From: an uncultured Legionellaceae bacterium
Lineage (GTDB): Bacteria; Pseudomonadota; Gammaproteobacteria; Legionellales; Legionellaceae
NCBI GenBank assembly: GCA_903887975.1
Contig: CAISSD010000053.1
Coordinates: 1 to 6,532, forward strand
Length of the DNA stretch: 6,532 nucleotides
Reading direction: 5' to 3'
The stretch's first letter is position 1; each line of letters begins with the position of its first letter. The notes beneath the pieces were generated by a model. It ran no database searches and was not told the DNA's origin. It saw nothing but the letters and a program-made list of their open reading frames with translations. Positions 1 through 5,768 of this stretch are shown one piece after another. The position numbers and the translations under genes were made by a program.

Positions 1-1
1 A

Positions 2-859
2 ACAGGGATTGGTCGTGGTGGGAATGTGTATTACCAAACGGTTGATCCCAGACATTTGAACGTTAGTACCTATAGCTCAGATCGTTACGGTGGTGACATC
101 AATTATAATATTCGATTGGCTGAGATGAGTAGCCTACAGTTTGGTTATGGTTATCAGGGCTTAAACATTACTTCTGTTGGCCAGGTTCAGCAGGTGCAGA
201 ATTTTGTTAATCGTTATGGACGGGATTTTAATCAATTTCGTTTGAGCTCAGGTTGGAATCGCAATAGTTATGATGTGATGCCATACCCCACTCAAGGTGT
301 GAACCAGCAGGCTGGGGTGCTTTTGGCTTTGCCGTTAAGCACGGAATCCTTTAGCTATTATAAGCTTGCTTATCAATCACGTGTTTACGTGCCTTTGATA
401 CAAGGATTTATTTTCACAGCGCTTGGCAATGTTGGTTATGGTAATACCTTCGATCAATACGGTTTGCCATTTTATGAGAATTATTTTGCAGGGGGTATCG
501 CCCAACCTGGTCAAGTTCGCGGGTACAACAGTTATTCGTTAGGACCAAAGGATAATCATGGCAATGCTTTGGGTGCCAATTTATTGCTGAATGGTAGCTT
601 GGGATTGGTGATGCCGTATCCCATTAGTCGCGAAAATTTTCGAACCATGGCATTTTTGGATGCAGGTAATGTGTTTGTACGTGGCACACCAGAAGATTTA
701 TCGGGCAATAATTCAGGTCCCATTCGATTGGCTGCTGGGATATCGTGGGAGTGGCGCTCACCTTTTGGACCACTGGCTTTTAACGTTGCGTTTCCCATCA
801 ACAAACAGCCTTATGATTTAACACAAATATTCCAGTTTAGTGTTTCATCAGGGTTCTAG
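2..859 (+). CDS. bamA: Outer membrane protein assembly factor BamA, C-terminal barrel (5' partial)
   Basis: BamA is the central Omp85-family barrel of the BAM complex, which folds and inserts beta-barrel proteins into the outer membrane. The frame is open to the first bases of the window, so the POTRA domains and first strands lie upstream; the GTG at 26 is an internal valine, not a start. What is visible is C-terminal barrel sequence. The conserved loop-6 motif reads VRGYNSYSLGPKD (bases 515-553) and corresponds to VRGF...GPK in E. coli BamA. MAFLDAGNVF matches the late-strand 'F.D.GNV' motif. AAGISWEWRSPFGPLAFNVA matches the 'G...W.SP.GPL.F' strand. The protein ends FQFSVSSGF, with a terminal phenylalanine as in the outer-membrane beta-signal. 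The stop is TAG at 857-859. It is followed by skp, the usual neighbour. Family assignment is very secure. Confidence 0.95.
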   Translation, partial: TGIGRGGNVYYQTVDPRHLNVSTYSSDRYGGDINYNIRLAEMSSLQFGYGYQGLNITSVGQVQQVQNFVNRYGRDFNQFRLSSGWNRNSYDVMPYPTQGVNQQAGVLLALPLSTESFSYYKLAYQSRVYVPLIQGFIFTALGNVGYGNTFDQYGLPFYENYFAGGIAQPGQVRGYNSYSLGPKDNHGNALGANLLLNGSLGLVMPYPISRENFRTMAFLDAGNVFVRGTPEDLSGNNSGPIRLAAGISWEWRSPFGPLAFNVAFPINKQPYDLTQIFQFSVSSGF

Positions 860-889
860 TTGCATCATGAATCAAGAGCGTTATATACT
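860..889 (+). promoter_or_regulatory. Candidate sigma-70 promoter for skp
   Basis: In the bamA-skp gap, TATACT (884-889) matches the -10 consensus at 5 of 6 bases. TTGCAT (860-865), 18 bases upstream, is a weak -35 that shares only the TTG. Transcription would begin near 895, giving a leader of about 25 bases that contains the skp Shine-Dalgarno. The -10 is good and the -35 poor, so this is a suggestion only; skp could equally be read from upstream with bamA. Confidence 0.3.
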
Positions 890-905
890 GCATTACTTTA
901 AGTTT

Positions 906-913
906 AAGGGGAG
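906..913 (+). promoter_or_regulatory. Ribosome binding site that fixes the skp start
   Basis: AAGGGGAG lies six bases before the ATG at 920. It would overlap or abut the alternative in-frame TTG at 914, so it selects the ATG as the start of skp. Confidence 0.75.
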
Positions 914-919
914 TTGGTT

Positions 920-1420
920 ATGAAGTCTTTAAGTCGGGTGTTGATGGCATCATTGTTGGTGGCATGGGCTGTTTTGGGTCATGCAGAGGGTGGTAAGATT
1001 GGTGTTGTAGATTTGCAAAAGATCATGCAAACATCCACGCAAATGAAGGTCATTCAAGAGCAGCTTGAAAAAGAATTTAAGCCTCGTCGTGACAAGCTCA
1101 TTGCAACCGAAGCATCATTAAAAAGTGATATGGAAAAATTAAAGCGAGATGCGGCAGTGTTGAGTCAAGCACAAAGAAAAACGTTGGAAAAGAAAATCGT
1201 AACGGCACAGCAACAGTTTGAGCGAGAAGGTCAACAATACCAACAAGAATTAAGCACGGCACAAAATGAAGCCATGGAAAAGTTTTATAATAAAATTCGT
1301 GCTGGTATCGCTAAAGTTGCCGAAAATCAAAAATATGATATTGTCATTCAAAAAGACGCTGCACCATTTAGTGAAGAAGATTTGGATGTGACGGTAGATG
1401 TGATTAAAGAGATTGGATGA
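920..1420 (+). CDS. skp: Periplasmic chaperone Skp/OmpH
   Basis: Skp is a trimeric periplasmic chaperone that holds unfolded outer-membrane proteins on their way to the BAM complex. The ATG at 920 is chosen over the TTG at 914 because AAGGGGAG sits six bases before it and the product then starts with a clean signal peptide: MKSLSR, a hydrophobic core (VLMASLLVAWAVLG), and a likely signal peptidase I cut after GHA at about residue 22. The mature N-terminus KIGVVDLQKIM is the family's 'vDlqkv' strand. Residues of about 36-130 are rich in charged residues and glutamine, the long coiled-coil tentacles of Skp. The C-terminal part (KYDIVIQKDAAPF) is the returning beta segment of the trimer body. 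The length of 166 residues is normal. It sits between bamA and fabZ; lpxD, which usually follows, is missing. Confidence 0.93.
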   Translation: MKSLSRVLMASLLVAWAVLGHAEGGKIGVVDLQKIMQTSTQMKVIQEQLEKEFKPRRDKLIATEASLKSDMEKLKRDAAVLSQAQRKTLEKKIVTAQQQFEREGQQYQQELSTAQNEAMEKFYNKIRAGIAKVAENQKYDIVIQKDAAPFSEEDLDVTVDVIKEIG

Positions 1421-1429
1421 TAAAATATC

Positions 1430-1434
1430 AAGGA
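1430..1434 (+). promoter_or_regulatory. Shine-Dalgarno-like AAGGA ahead of fabZ
   Basis: AAGGA stands 22 bases before the only conventional in-frame start (TTG, 1457), which is too far for normal use. It stands 10 bases before an in-frame ATT at 1445, a workable distance. If functional it would favour a rare AUU start. It also overlaps the stretch that reads as the conserved FabZ N-terminus, so it may be chance. Confidence 0.3.
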
Positions 1435-1456
1435 TACAGTCGACATTAATAAAATT

Positions 1457-1888
1457 TTGAATTTATTACCGCATCGTTATCCATTTATTTTGGTGGATAG
1501 GGTCATTGACTATGTTCCTTATGAATATTTGGTGGCAATTAAAAATGTCACCATCAATGAACCATTTTTTACGGGACATTTCCCAGGAAATCCAATTATG
1601 CCAGGGGTTTTGATGTTGGAATCTTTGGCTCAAGCATCAGCCATTTTGTCGAATTTGTCACGCAAACCAACCGAAGGATATGATTTTTTGTATTTCTTTG
1701 CCGGCATTGATAATGCAAAATTCAAACAAGTGGTTTATCCGGGCGACCAACTGCGTTTGGAGGTCAAACTTTCTGCGCGTAAAAGAGATTTTTGGCGAAT
1801 GCATGCTGAAGCTTTTGTTGATGATAAATTGGCCTGCTCTGCAGATTTAATGAGTGCTGCGAAGGAAGTCCCCAAAAGTGATCAGTGA
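1457..1888 (+). CDS. fabZ: 3-hydroxyacyl-[ACP] dehydratase FabZ (start uncertain)
   Basis: FabZ dehydrates 3-hydroxyacyl-ACP to trans-2-enoyl-ACP in type II fatty acid synthesis, and so competes with LpxA for hydroxyacyl-ACP. It is a cytoplasmic hot-dog-fold enzyme. The family signature is clear: LLPHRYPFILVDRV near the N-terminus, then EPFFTGHFPGNPIMPGVLML with the catalytic histidine (residue 41 from the TTG) and the catalytic glutamate in LESLAQA (residue 55). The later FFAGIDNAKFKQVVYPGDQL matches the conserved FabZ C-terminal half. The coordinates begin at TTG 1457, the only conventional start codon in frame, but this is probably too short. The frame is open from 1424 and reads NIKDTVDINKI directly before LNLLPHR, which looks like a genuine FabZ N-terminus. 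ATT 1445, or an ATG at 1417 one frame off, are the alternatives. The 3' end overlaps lpxA by 11 bases. Function is certain; the start is not. Confidence 0.93.
   Translation: MNLLPHRYPFILVDRVIDYVPYEYLVAIKNVTINEPFFTGHFPGNPIMPGVLMLESLAQASAILSNLSRKPTEGYDFLYFFAGIDNAKFKQVVYPGDQLRLEVKLSARKRDFWRMHAEAFVDDKLACSADLMSAAKEVPKSDQ
1861..1868 (+). promoter_or_regulatory. Ribosome binding site that fixes the lpxA start
   Basis: GAAGGAAG lies nine bases before the GTG at 1878, inside the end of fabZ. It lies downstream of the alternative GTG at 1854, so it supports the later start. Confidence 0.65.
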
Positions 1889-2759
1889 ACATGCCATTAT
1901 TCATGCAACAGCGGTAATCGCCGCTGATGCATCCATCGGTCCTGGAAGTATTATTGGTGAAGGTGTTGTGATTGGCGCAGGCGTCCAGATTGGTGCTTAT
2001 GTTGACGTTGCTGGTCCTGAAACAATCATTGGCAATAGGGTACATATTGGATCCGGTGCCATTGTGGGTCGCGATGTACAGATTGGCGATGGAACCACGA
2101 TTGGCCCCCGTGCGGTGATACAAGGACCTACGGTTATTGGTCAAGACAATAAGATTTTTCAGTTTGCATCCGTTGGTGATGCCCCTCAAGACATTCATTA
2201 CCAAGGTGAACCGACTCGTTTAGAAATTGGCGATCGTAATGTTGTGCGGGAGTTTTGCATGATAAGCCGTGGTACGGTTAAAGGCGGTGGTTTAACCAAA
2301 ATCGGCAACGATAATTTTTTTATGGCGTATGTTCATGTGGGGCATGATTGTGTTGTGGGCAATTCTGTCATCATGGTTAATTATTCGGCGCTATCTGGGC
2401 ACGTTGTGGTTGAAGATTTTGTTAATATTGGTGGTTACGCAGCAGTTCATCAATTTTGTCATGTGGGTGCATCGGCTTTTATTGCGCGCGCGACTTATGT
2501 CACGAAAGATGTGTTGCCATTTGTGATGATAGCGGGGGTGAATACATCAGCGTGTGGCATTAATACGGTGGGTTTGAGAAGACGCGGTTTTTCATCAGAG
2601 ACCATTGATTATATTCGACGGGCTTATAAAATTATTTTTCGTCGCGGATTAACAGTACAACAAGCGCTTGCAGAACTTGAATTGCTGCAGCAGGATTGTC
2701 CTGAAATTGTATCCATGATGGATGTTTTGAATCACTCAACTCGTGGTATTGTTCGTTAA
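1878..2759 (+). CDS. lpxA: UDP-N-acetylglucosamine acyltransferase LpxA, long variant
   Basis: LpxA moves a 3-hydroxyacyl chain from ACP to the sugar 3-position of UDP-GlcNAc, the first step of lipid A synthesis. It is a cytoplasmic trimer with a left-handed beta-helix. The GTG at 1878 is preferred to the one at 1854 because it has the Shine-Dalgarno and gives MISEHAIIHATAVI, which aligns with E. coli MIDKSAFVHPTAIV. Hexapeptide repeats run from about residue 12. The family core follows: QFASVG, GEPTRLEIGDRN, RGTVKGGGLTK, HVGHDCVVGN with the catalytic histidine at 156 (E. coli His125), and AVHQFC. The LpxA-specific helical tail has GLRRRGFS and ends STRGIVR. At 293 residues it is 31 longer than E. 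coli LpxA, all in the N-terminal helix. Beyond that the alignment is ungapped at an offset of 31 and shows unusual changes: K76 to His, G173 to Arg, H191 to Asn and E200 to Val (E. coli numbers). LpxA family membership is secure; identical substrate use is not. Confidence 0.9.
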   Translation: MISEHAIIHATAVIAADASIGPGSIIGEGVVIGAGVQIGAYVDVAGPETIIGNRVHIGSGAIVGRDVQIGDGTTIGPRAVIQGPTVIGQDNKIFQFASVGDAPQDIHYQGEPTRLEIGDRNVVREFCMISRGTVKGGGLTKIGNDNFFMAYVHVGHDCVVGNSVIMVNYSALSGHVVVEDFVNIGGYAAVHQFCHVGASAFIARATYVTKDVLPFVMIAGVNTSACGINTVGLRRRGFSSETIDYIRRAYKIIFRRGLTVQQALAELELLQQDCPEIVSMMDVLNHSTRGIVR

Positions 2760-2770
2760 ATGGGTATTTT

Positions 2771-4057
2771 ATGTTGGATCAACAGTTTCTAAGAGAGCAT
2801 CCCGATGCCGTTGCCGAAAGGTTAAAATCACGTGGTTTTCATTTGGATGTTGAGGCATGGAATCGACTTGAGGGATCACGAAAAGCGCTTCAAGTTGAAA
2901 CACAAGCGTTACAAAATGAGCGAAATCAACGCTCGAAAGATATTGGGCTGGCGAAAGCCAAACAACACGATGTCACTGATTTAATGAATGATGTTGGTCG
3001 TTTGAATGATTTGCTTGCCGCAAAAAAAAATGAATTGTCTGATGTTTTAATTCGTATTGATGACATTCGCCTGCGATTGCCTAATCTTCCTCATGAATCA
3101 GTTCCATTGGGTCAAAATGAACGAGACAATGTTGAAATAAGACGCTGGGGAACACCGACTGTTTTTGATTTTCCAGTCCAGTCTCATGATGCCCTTGGTG
3201 AAGCGCTGCATCAAATGGATTTTACAACCGCTGCCAAAATAACGGGCAGTCGTTTTGTGGTGTTAAGTGCACAAATTGCACGTTTACAACGCGCTTTAAC
3301 ACAATTTATGTTGGATGTTCATGTTGATGAACATGGTTATCAAGAAGTTTATGTGCCTTATTTGGTTAATACAGAGAGTTTGTATGGTACGGGCCAATTA
3401 CCTAAGTTTGAGGAAGATTTGTTTAAAATTGCCGGTGATTCTGGATATTACTTGACATCGACAGCAGAAATACCCGTCACCAATATGGTTCGTGATGAAA
3501 TTTTCACAGAGCAATCATTGCCAAAACGTTTTGTATGCCATACGCCTTGTTTTCGCAGCGAAGCAGGTTCTTATGGGCGTGATACCAAGGGCATGATTCG
3601 TCAACATCAATTTGAGAAAGTAGAGTTGGTATGGATGACCAAGCCTGAGTGTTCTTATGATGCTTTAGAGCAATTGACTTTACATGCCGAGTCTATTTTG
3701 AAGCGTTTGGCATTGCCTTATCGCGTGATGGCACTTTGCTGTGGTGATATGGGTGCAAGTGCCACCAAAACGTATGATTTGGAAGTTTGGTTGCCCAGTC
3801 AACAAACGTATCGAGAAATATCATCGTGCAGTAACATGGAGGCATTTCAGGCACGACGCATGCAAGCACGGTTTCGACGCGACAATGCTGCTTCCCAAAA
3901 AATTGAATTGCTGCACACATTGAATGGCTCGGGTCTTGCCGTCGGCCGAACTTTGGTGGCTGTTCTAGAAAATTATCAAACAGCCACTGGCTCTATTGTT
4001 GTTCCAGAAGTTTTACGCCCTTATATGGGCGGTCTTGAGCGAATAGAATCTATTTGA
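2771..4057 (+). CDS. serS: Seryl-tRNA synthetase
   Basis: SerS charges tRNA-Ser, and the selenocysteine tRNA where present, with serine. It is a cytoplasmic class II homodimer. The N-terminus MLDQQFLREHPDAVAERL matches the usual MLDxxxLRxxPDxVA start. Residues of about 30-100 are the charged antiparallel coiled-coil arm that grips the long variable arm of tRNA-Ser, and NLPHESVPLG is the linker to the catalytic core. Motif 1 spans roughly GSRFVVL to VPYLV (159-199), motif 2 contains PCFRSEAGSYGRDT (259-272), and motif 3 is NGSGLAVGRTLVAVLENYQ (385-403). TAEIP (231-235) and REISSCSN (348-355) are the serine-pocket segments. The length of 428 matches E. coli (430). It starts 11 bases after lpxA without a strong Shine-Dalgarno, so coupling to lpxA translation is likely. 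Its end overlaps the end of proS by 8 bases. Confidence 0.97.
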   Translation: MLDQQFLREHPDAVAERLKSRGFHLDVEAWNRLEGSRKALQVETQALQNERNQRSKDIGLAKAKQHDVTDLMNDVGRLNDLLAAKKNELSDVLIRIDDIRLRLPNLPHESVPLGQNERDNVEIRRWGTPTVFDFPVQSHDALGEALHQMDFTTAAKITGSRFVVLSAQIARLQRALTQFMLDVHVDEHGYQEVYVPYLVNTESLYGTGQLPKFEEDLFKIAGDSGYYLTSTAEIPVTNMVRDEIFTEQSLPKRFVCHTPCFRSEAGSYGRDTKGMIRQHQFEKVELVWMTKPECSYDALEQLTLHAESILKRLALPYRVMALCCGDMGASATKTYDLEVWLPSQQTYREISSCSNMEAFQARRMQARFRRDNAASQKIELLHTLNGSGLAVGRTLVAVLENYQTATGSIVVPEVLRPYMGGLERIESI

Positions 4058-5768
4058 GATCTGTTTTTAAAGTAGACAAAAATTCGGACAATTTTGTCAG
4101 GGCGATGTTTTCACCTACGCCTGTTTTGCGGGACTGATATTCGACTTCGTGATGTTCAAGATGTCGCTCACTCACAATCAAACGGTGTGGTAAGCCAATT
4201 AAATCATGATCCGCAAACAACACCCCAGGACGTTCGTTTCTATCATCAAGCAGTACATCAATCCCCAAAGCCAAACATTCTTGGTAGATTTTCTCGGCTT
4301 GATTGCGCACCAAATCGCATCGATGTCCGTTGATGGGAATAAGGCCTAGGGTAAATGGTGCAATATTTAAAGGCCAGCAGATCCCACGCTCATCATGATG
4401 TTGTTCTATAGCCGCAGCCACCATACGACTCACGCCCAAACCATAACAACCCATCAATAGTGTTTGTGTTTTTCCTTCAGGAGTTAAAACTTGAGCACCC
4501 ATGTCTTTGGCATACTTTTCTCCAAGCTGAAAAATATGTCCCACCTCAATGCCGCGGCAGGCATGTAAAACCCCGTTGCCATCGGGACTGATGTCGCCTT
4601 CTTGAACATTGCGTAAATCATAAACTTCATCATAATGTGCATCTCTGTCCCAAGCAGCATTCCTATAATGATGATGGTTTTGATTGGCCCCACACACAAA
4701 AGAGGGCAACGAAAGCGCTTCATGGTCCACAATGATGGGGATGTTTTTTAAGCCAACAGGTCCAATGAACCCAGGAGCAACATTCAATGTTGATTGAATC
4801 AATGCTTCATCCGCAAACATCACAGGAGATTGGACCTTGGGGTGTTTGGCCGCCTTAATTAAATTTAACTCATCGTCTCCACGTAAAACCAGAGCCACCA
4901 AAGGCGTGTCACATCCTTTGACCAATAATGTTTTAATGGTTTCATGAGGCTGAACTTGAAGTGCTTCGCAAATTTCAGCAATGGTTTTTTGTTGGGGTGT
5001 TGCCACCAATGTTAAGGGCAACAAGGGATGTTCGGTTGTTCTGGTGGATTTGAGATGCGTTGCTTGTTCAATGTTGGCCGCATAAGTGCCTTCACTACTG
5101 TAGAAAATTAAATCTTCTCCGGCATCAGCCAAGACTTGAAATTCATGGGATACAGCGCCCCCGATGGCGCCAGTATCGGCCTCCACCGCTCGAAAATTAA
5201 GGCCCATTCGGGTTAAAATACGCTGGTAGGCGTCTCTCATGATGCTGTAGGTGTCTTGAAGTGAATCTTGCGTTAAATGAAACGAATACGCATCTTTCAT
5301 GATGAACTCTCGAGCACGCATCACGCCAAATCGAGGTCTTATTTCGTCGCGAAATTTGGTCTGAATTTGATAAACATTGATGGGTAATTGTTTGTAGGAT
5401 TTTAATTCGTTTCGCATCAAATCGGTAATGACTTCTTCATGAGTGGGGCCAAAGCAATAAGAACGCTCTTGATTATCTTTCATGGTGAGTAATTGCCCAC
5501 CAAAAGTATCCCATCGACCCGTTTCTTGCCAAAGTTCAGCCGGTTGTATGGCGGGCATGAGGAGTTCAATGGCACCGGCTTGATTTAGCTCTTCACGAAT
5601 GATGTGTTCAATTTTTTTTAAAACCCTAAGACCCAAGGGTAGCCACGTGTAAAGCCCCGAACCCAGTTTACGAATGAGACCGGCCTTTAGCATGTATTGA
5701 TGAGAAATGATTTCCGCATCTTTTGGGGTTTCTCTCATGGTGGGGATAAAATACTGTGATGCACGCAT
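4050..5768 (-). CDS. proS: Prolyl-tRNA synthetase, bacterial type with editing domain
   Basis: ProS charges tRNA-Pro with proline and hydrolyses mischarged Ala-tRNA-Pro. It is a cytoplasmic class II enzyme. The N-terminus MRASQYFIPTMRETPKDAE aligns end to end with the E. coli start, and the length of 572 is the same, so the ATG at 5768 is secure. The order is: motif 1 region (GSGLYTWLPLG to AGAIELLMP, about 37-72); GPTHEEVITDL (108-117); motif 2 with FRDEIRPRFGVMRAREFIMK (139-158); an inserted YbaK-like editing domain (about 225-400) with the conserved lysine at 279 in IKTLLVK and the ANQNHHHY/WDRD segment; RGIEVGHIFQLG (405-416); and motif 3 GCYGLGVSRMVAAAIEQ (440-456). The C-terminal anticodon-binding domain includes LLDDRNERPGVLFAD. 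The start shares one base with the stop of the upstream kinase gene, and a possible private promoter lies within that gene. Confidence 0.97.
   Translation of the reverse strand: MRASQYFIPTMRETPKDAEIISHQYMLKAGLIRKLGSGLYTWLPLGLRVLKKIEHIIREELNQAGAIELLMPAIQPAELWQETGRWDTFGGQLLTMKDNQERSYCFGPTHEEVITDLMRNELKSYKQLPINVYQIQTKFRDEIRPRFGVMRAREFIMKDAYSFHLTQDSLQDTYSIMRDAYQRILTRMGLNFRAVEADTGAIGGAVSHEFQVLADAGEDLIFYSSEGTYAANIEQATHLKSTRTTEHPLLPLTLVATPQQKTIAEICEALQVQPHETIKTLLVKGCDTPLVALVLRGDDELNLIKAAKHPKVQSPVMFADEALIQSTLNVAPGFIGPVGLKNIPIIVDHEALSLPSFVCGANQNHHHYRNAAWDRDAHYDEVYDLRNVQEGDISPDGNGVLHACRGIEVGHIFQLGEKYAKDMGAQVLTPEGKTQTLLMGCYGLGVSRMVAAAIEQHHDERGICWPLNIAPFTLGLIPINGHRCDLVRNQAEKIYQECLALGIDVLLDDRNERPGVLFADHDLIGLPHRLIVSERHLEHHEVEYQSRKTGVGENIALTKLSEFLSTLKTDLK

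Noticed and set aside
1417..1449. Ten-codon ORF (MIKYQGYSRH) starting on the skp stop codon
   Set aside because: It is too short to support as a gene. It is more useful as evidence about the fabZ start, since a one-base change would join it to fabZ.
1854..1877. Upstream GTG as an alternative start for lpxA
   Set aside because: It adds MLRRKSPK, which has no counterpart in E. coli LpxA, and the GAAGGAAG site lies after it and points to the GTG at 1878.
1764..2204. Long minus-strand ORF opposite fabZ/lpxA
   Set aside because: It is the antisense shadow of repetitive lpxA hexapeptide codons. It has no recognisable domain and no ribosome binding site.
2760..2792. Ten-codon ORF (MGILCWINSF) abutting the lpxA stop and overlapping the serS start
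   Set aside because: It has no ribosome binding site of its own and no attenuator structure that I could see, and it is not rich in serine codons. It is probably chance.
4041..4068. Terminator-like hairpin followed by five Ts after serS
   Set aside because: The stem is only about five base pairs with a bulge (4045-4050 with 4058-4062), AT-rich, with a short T run. It is too weak to call.
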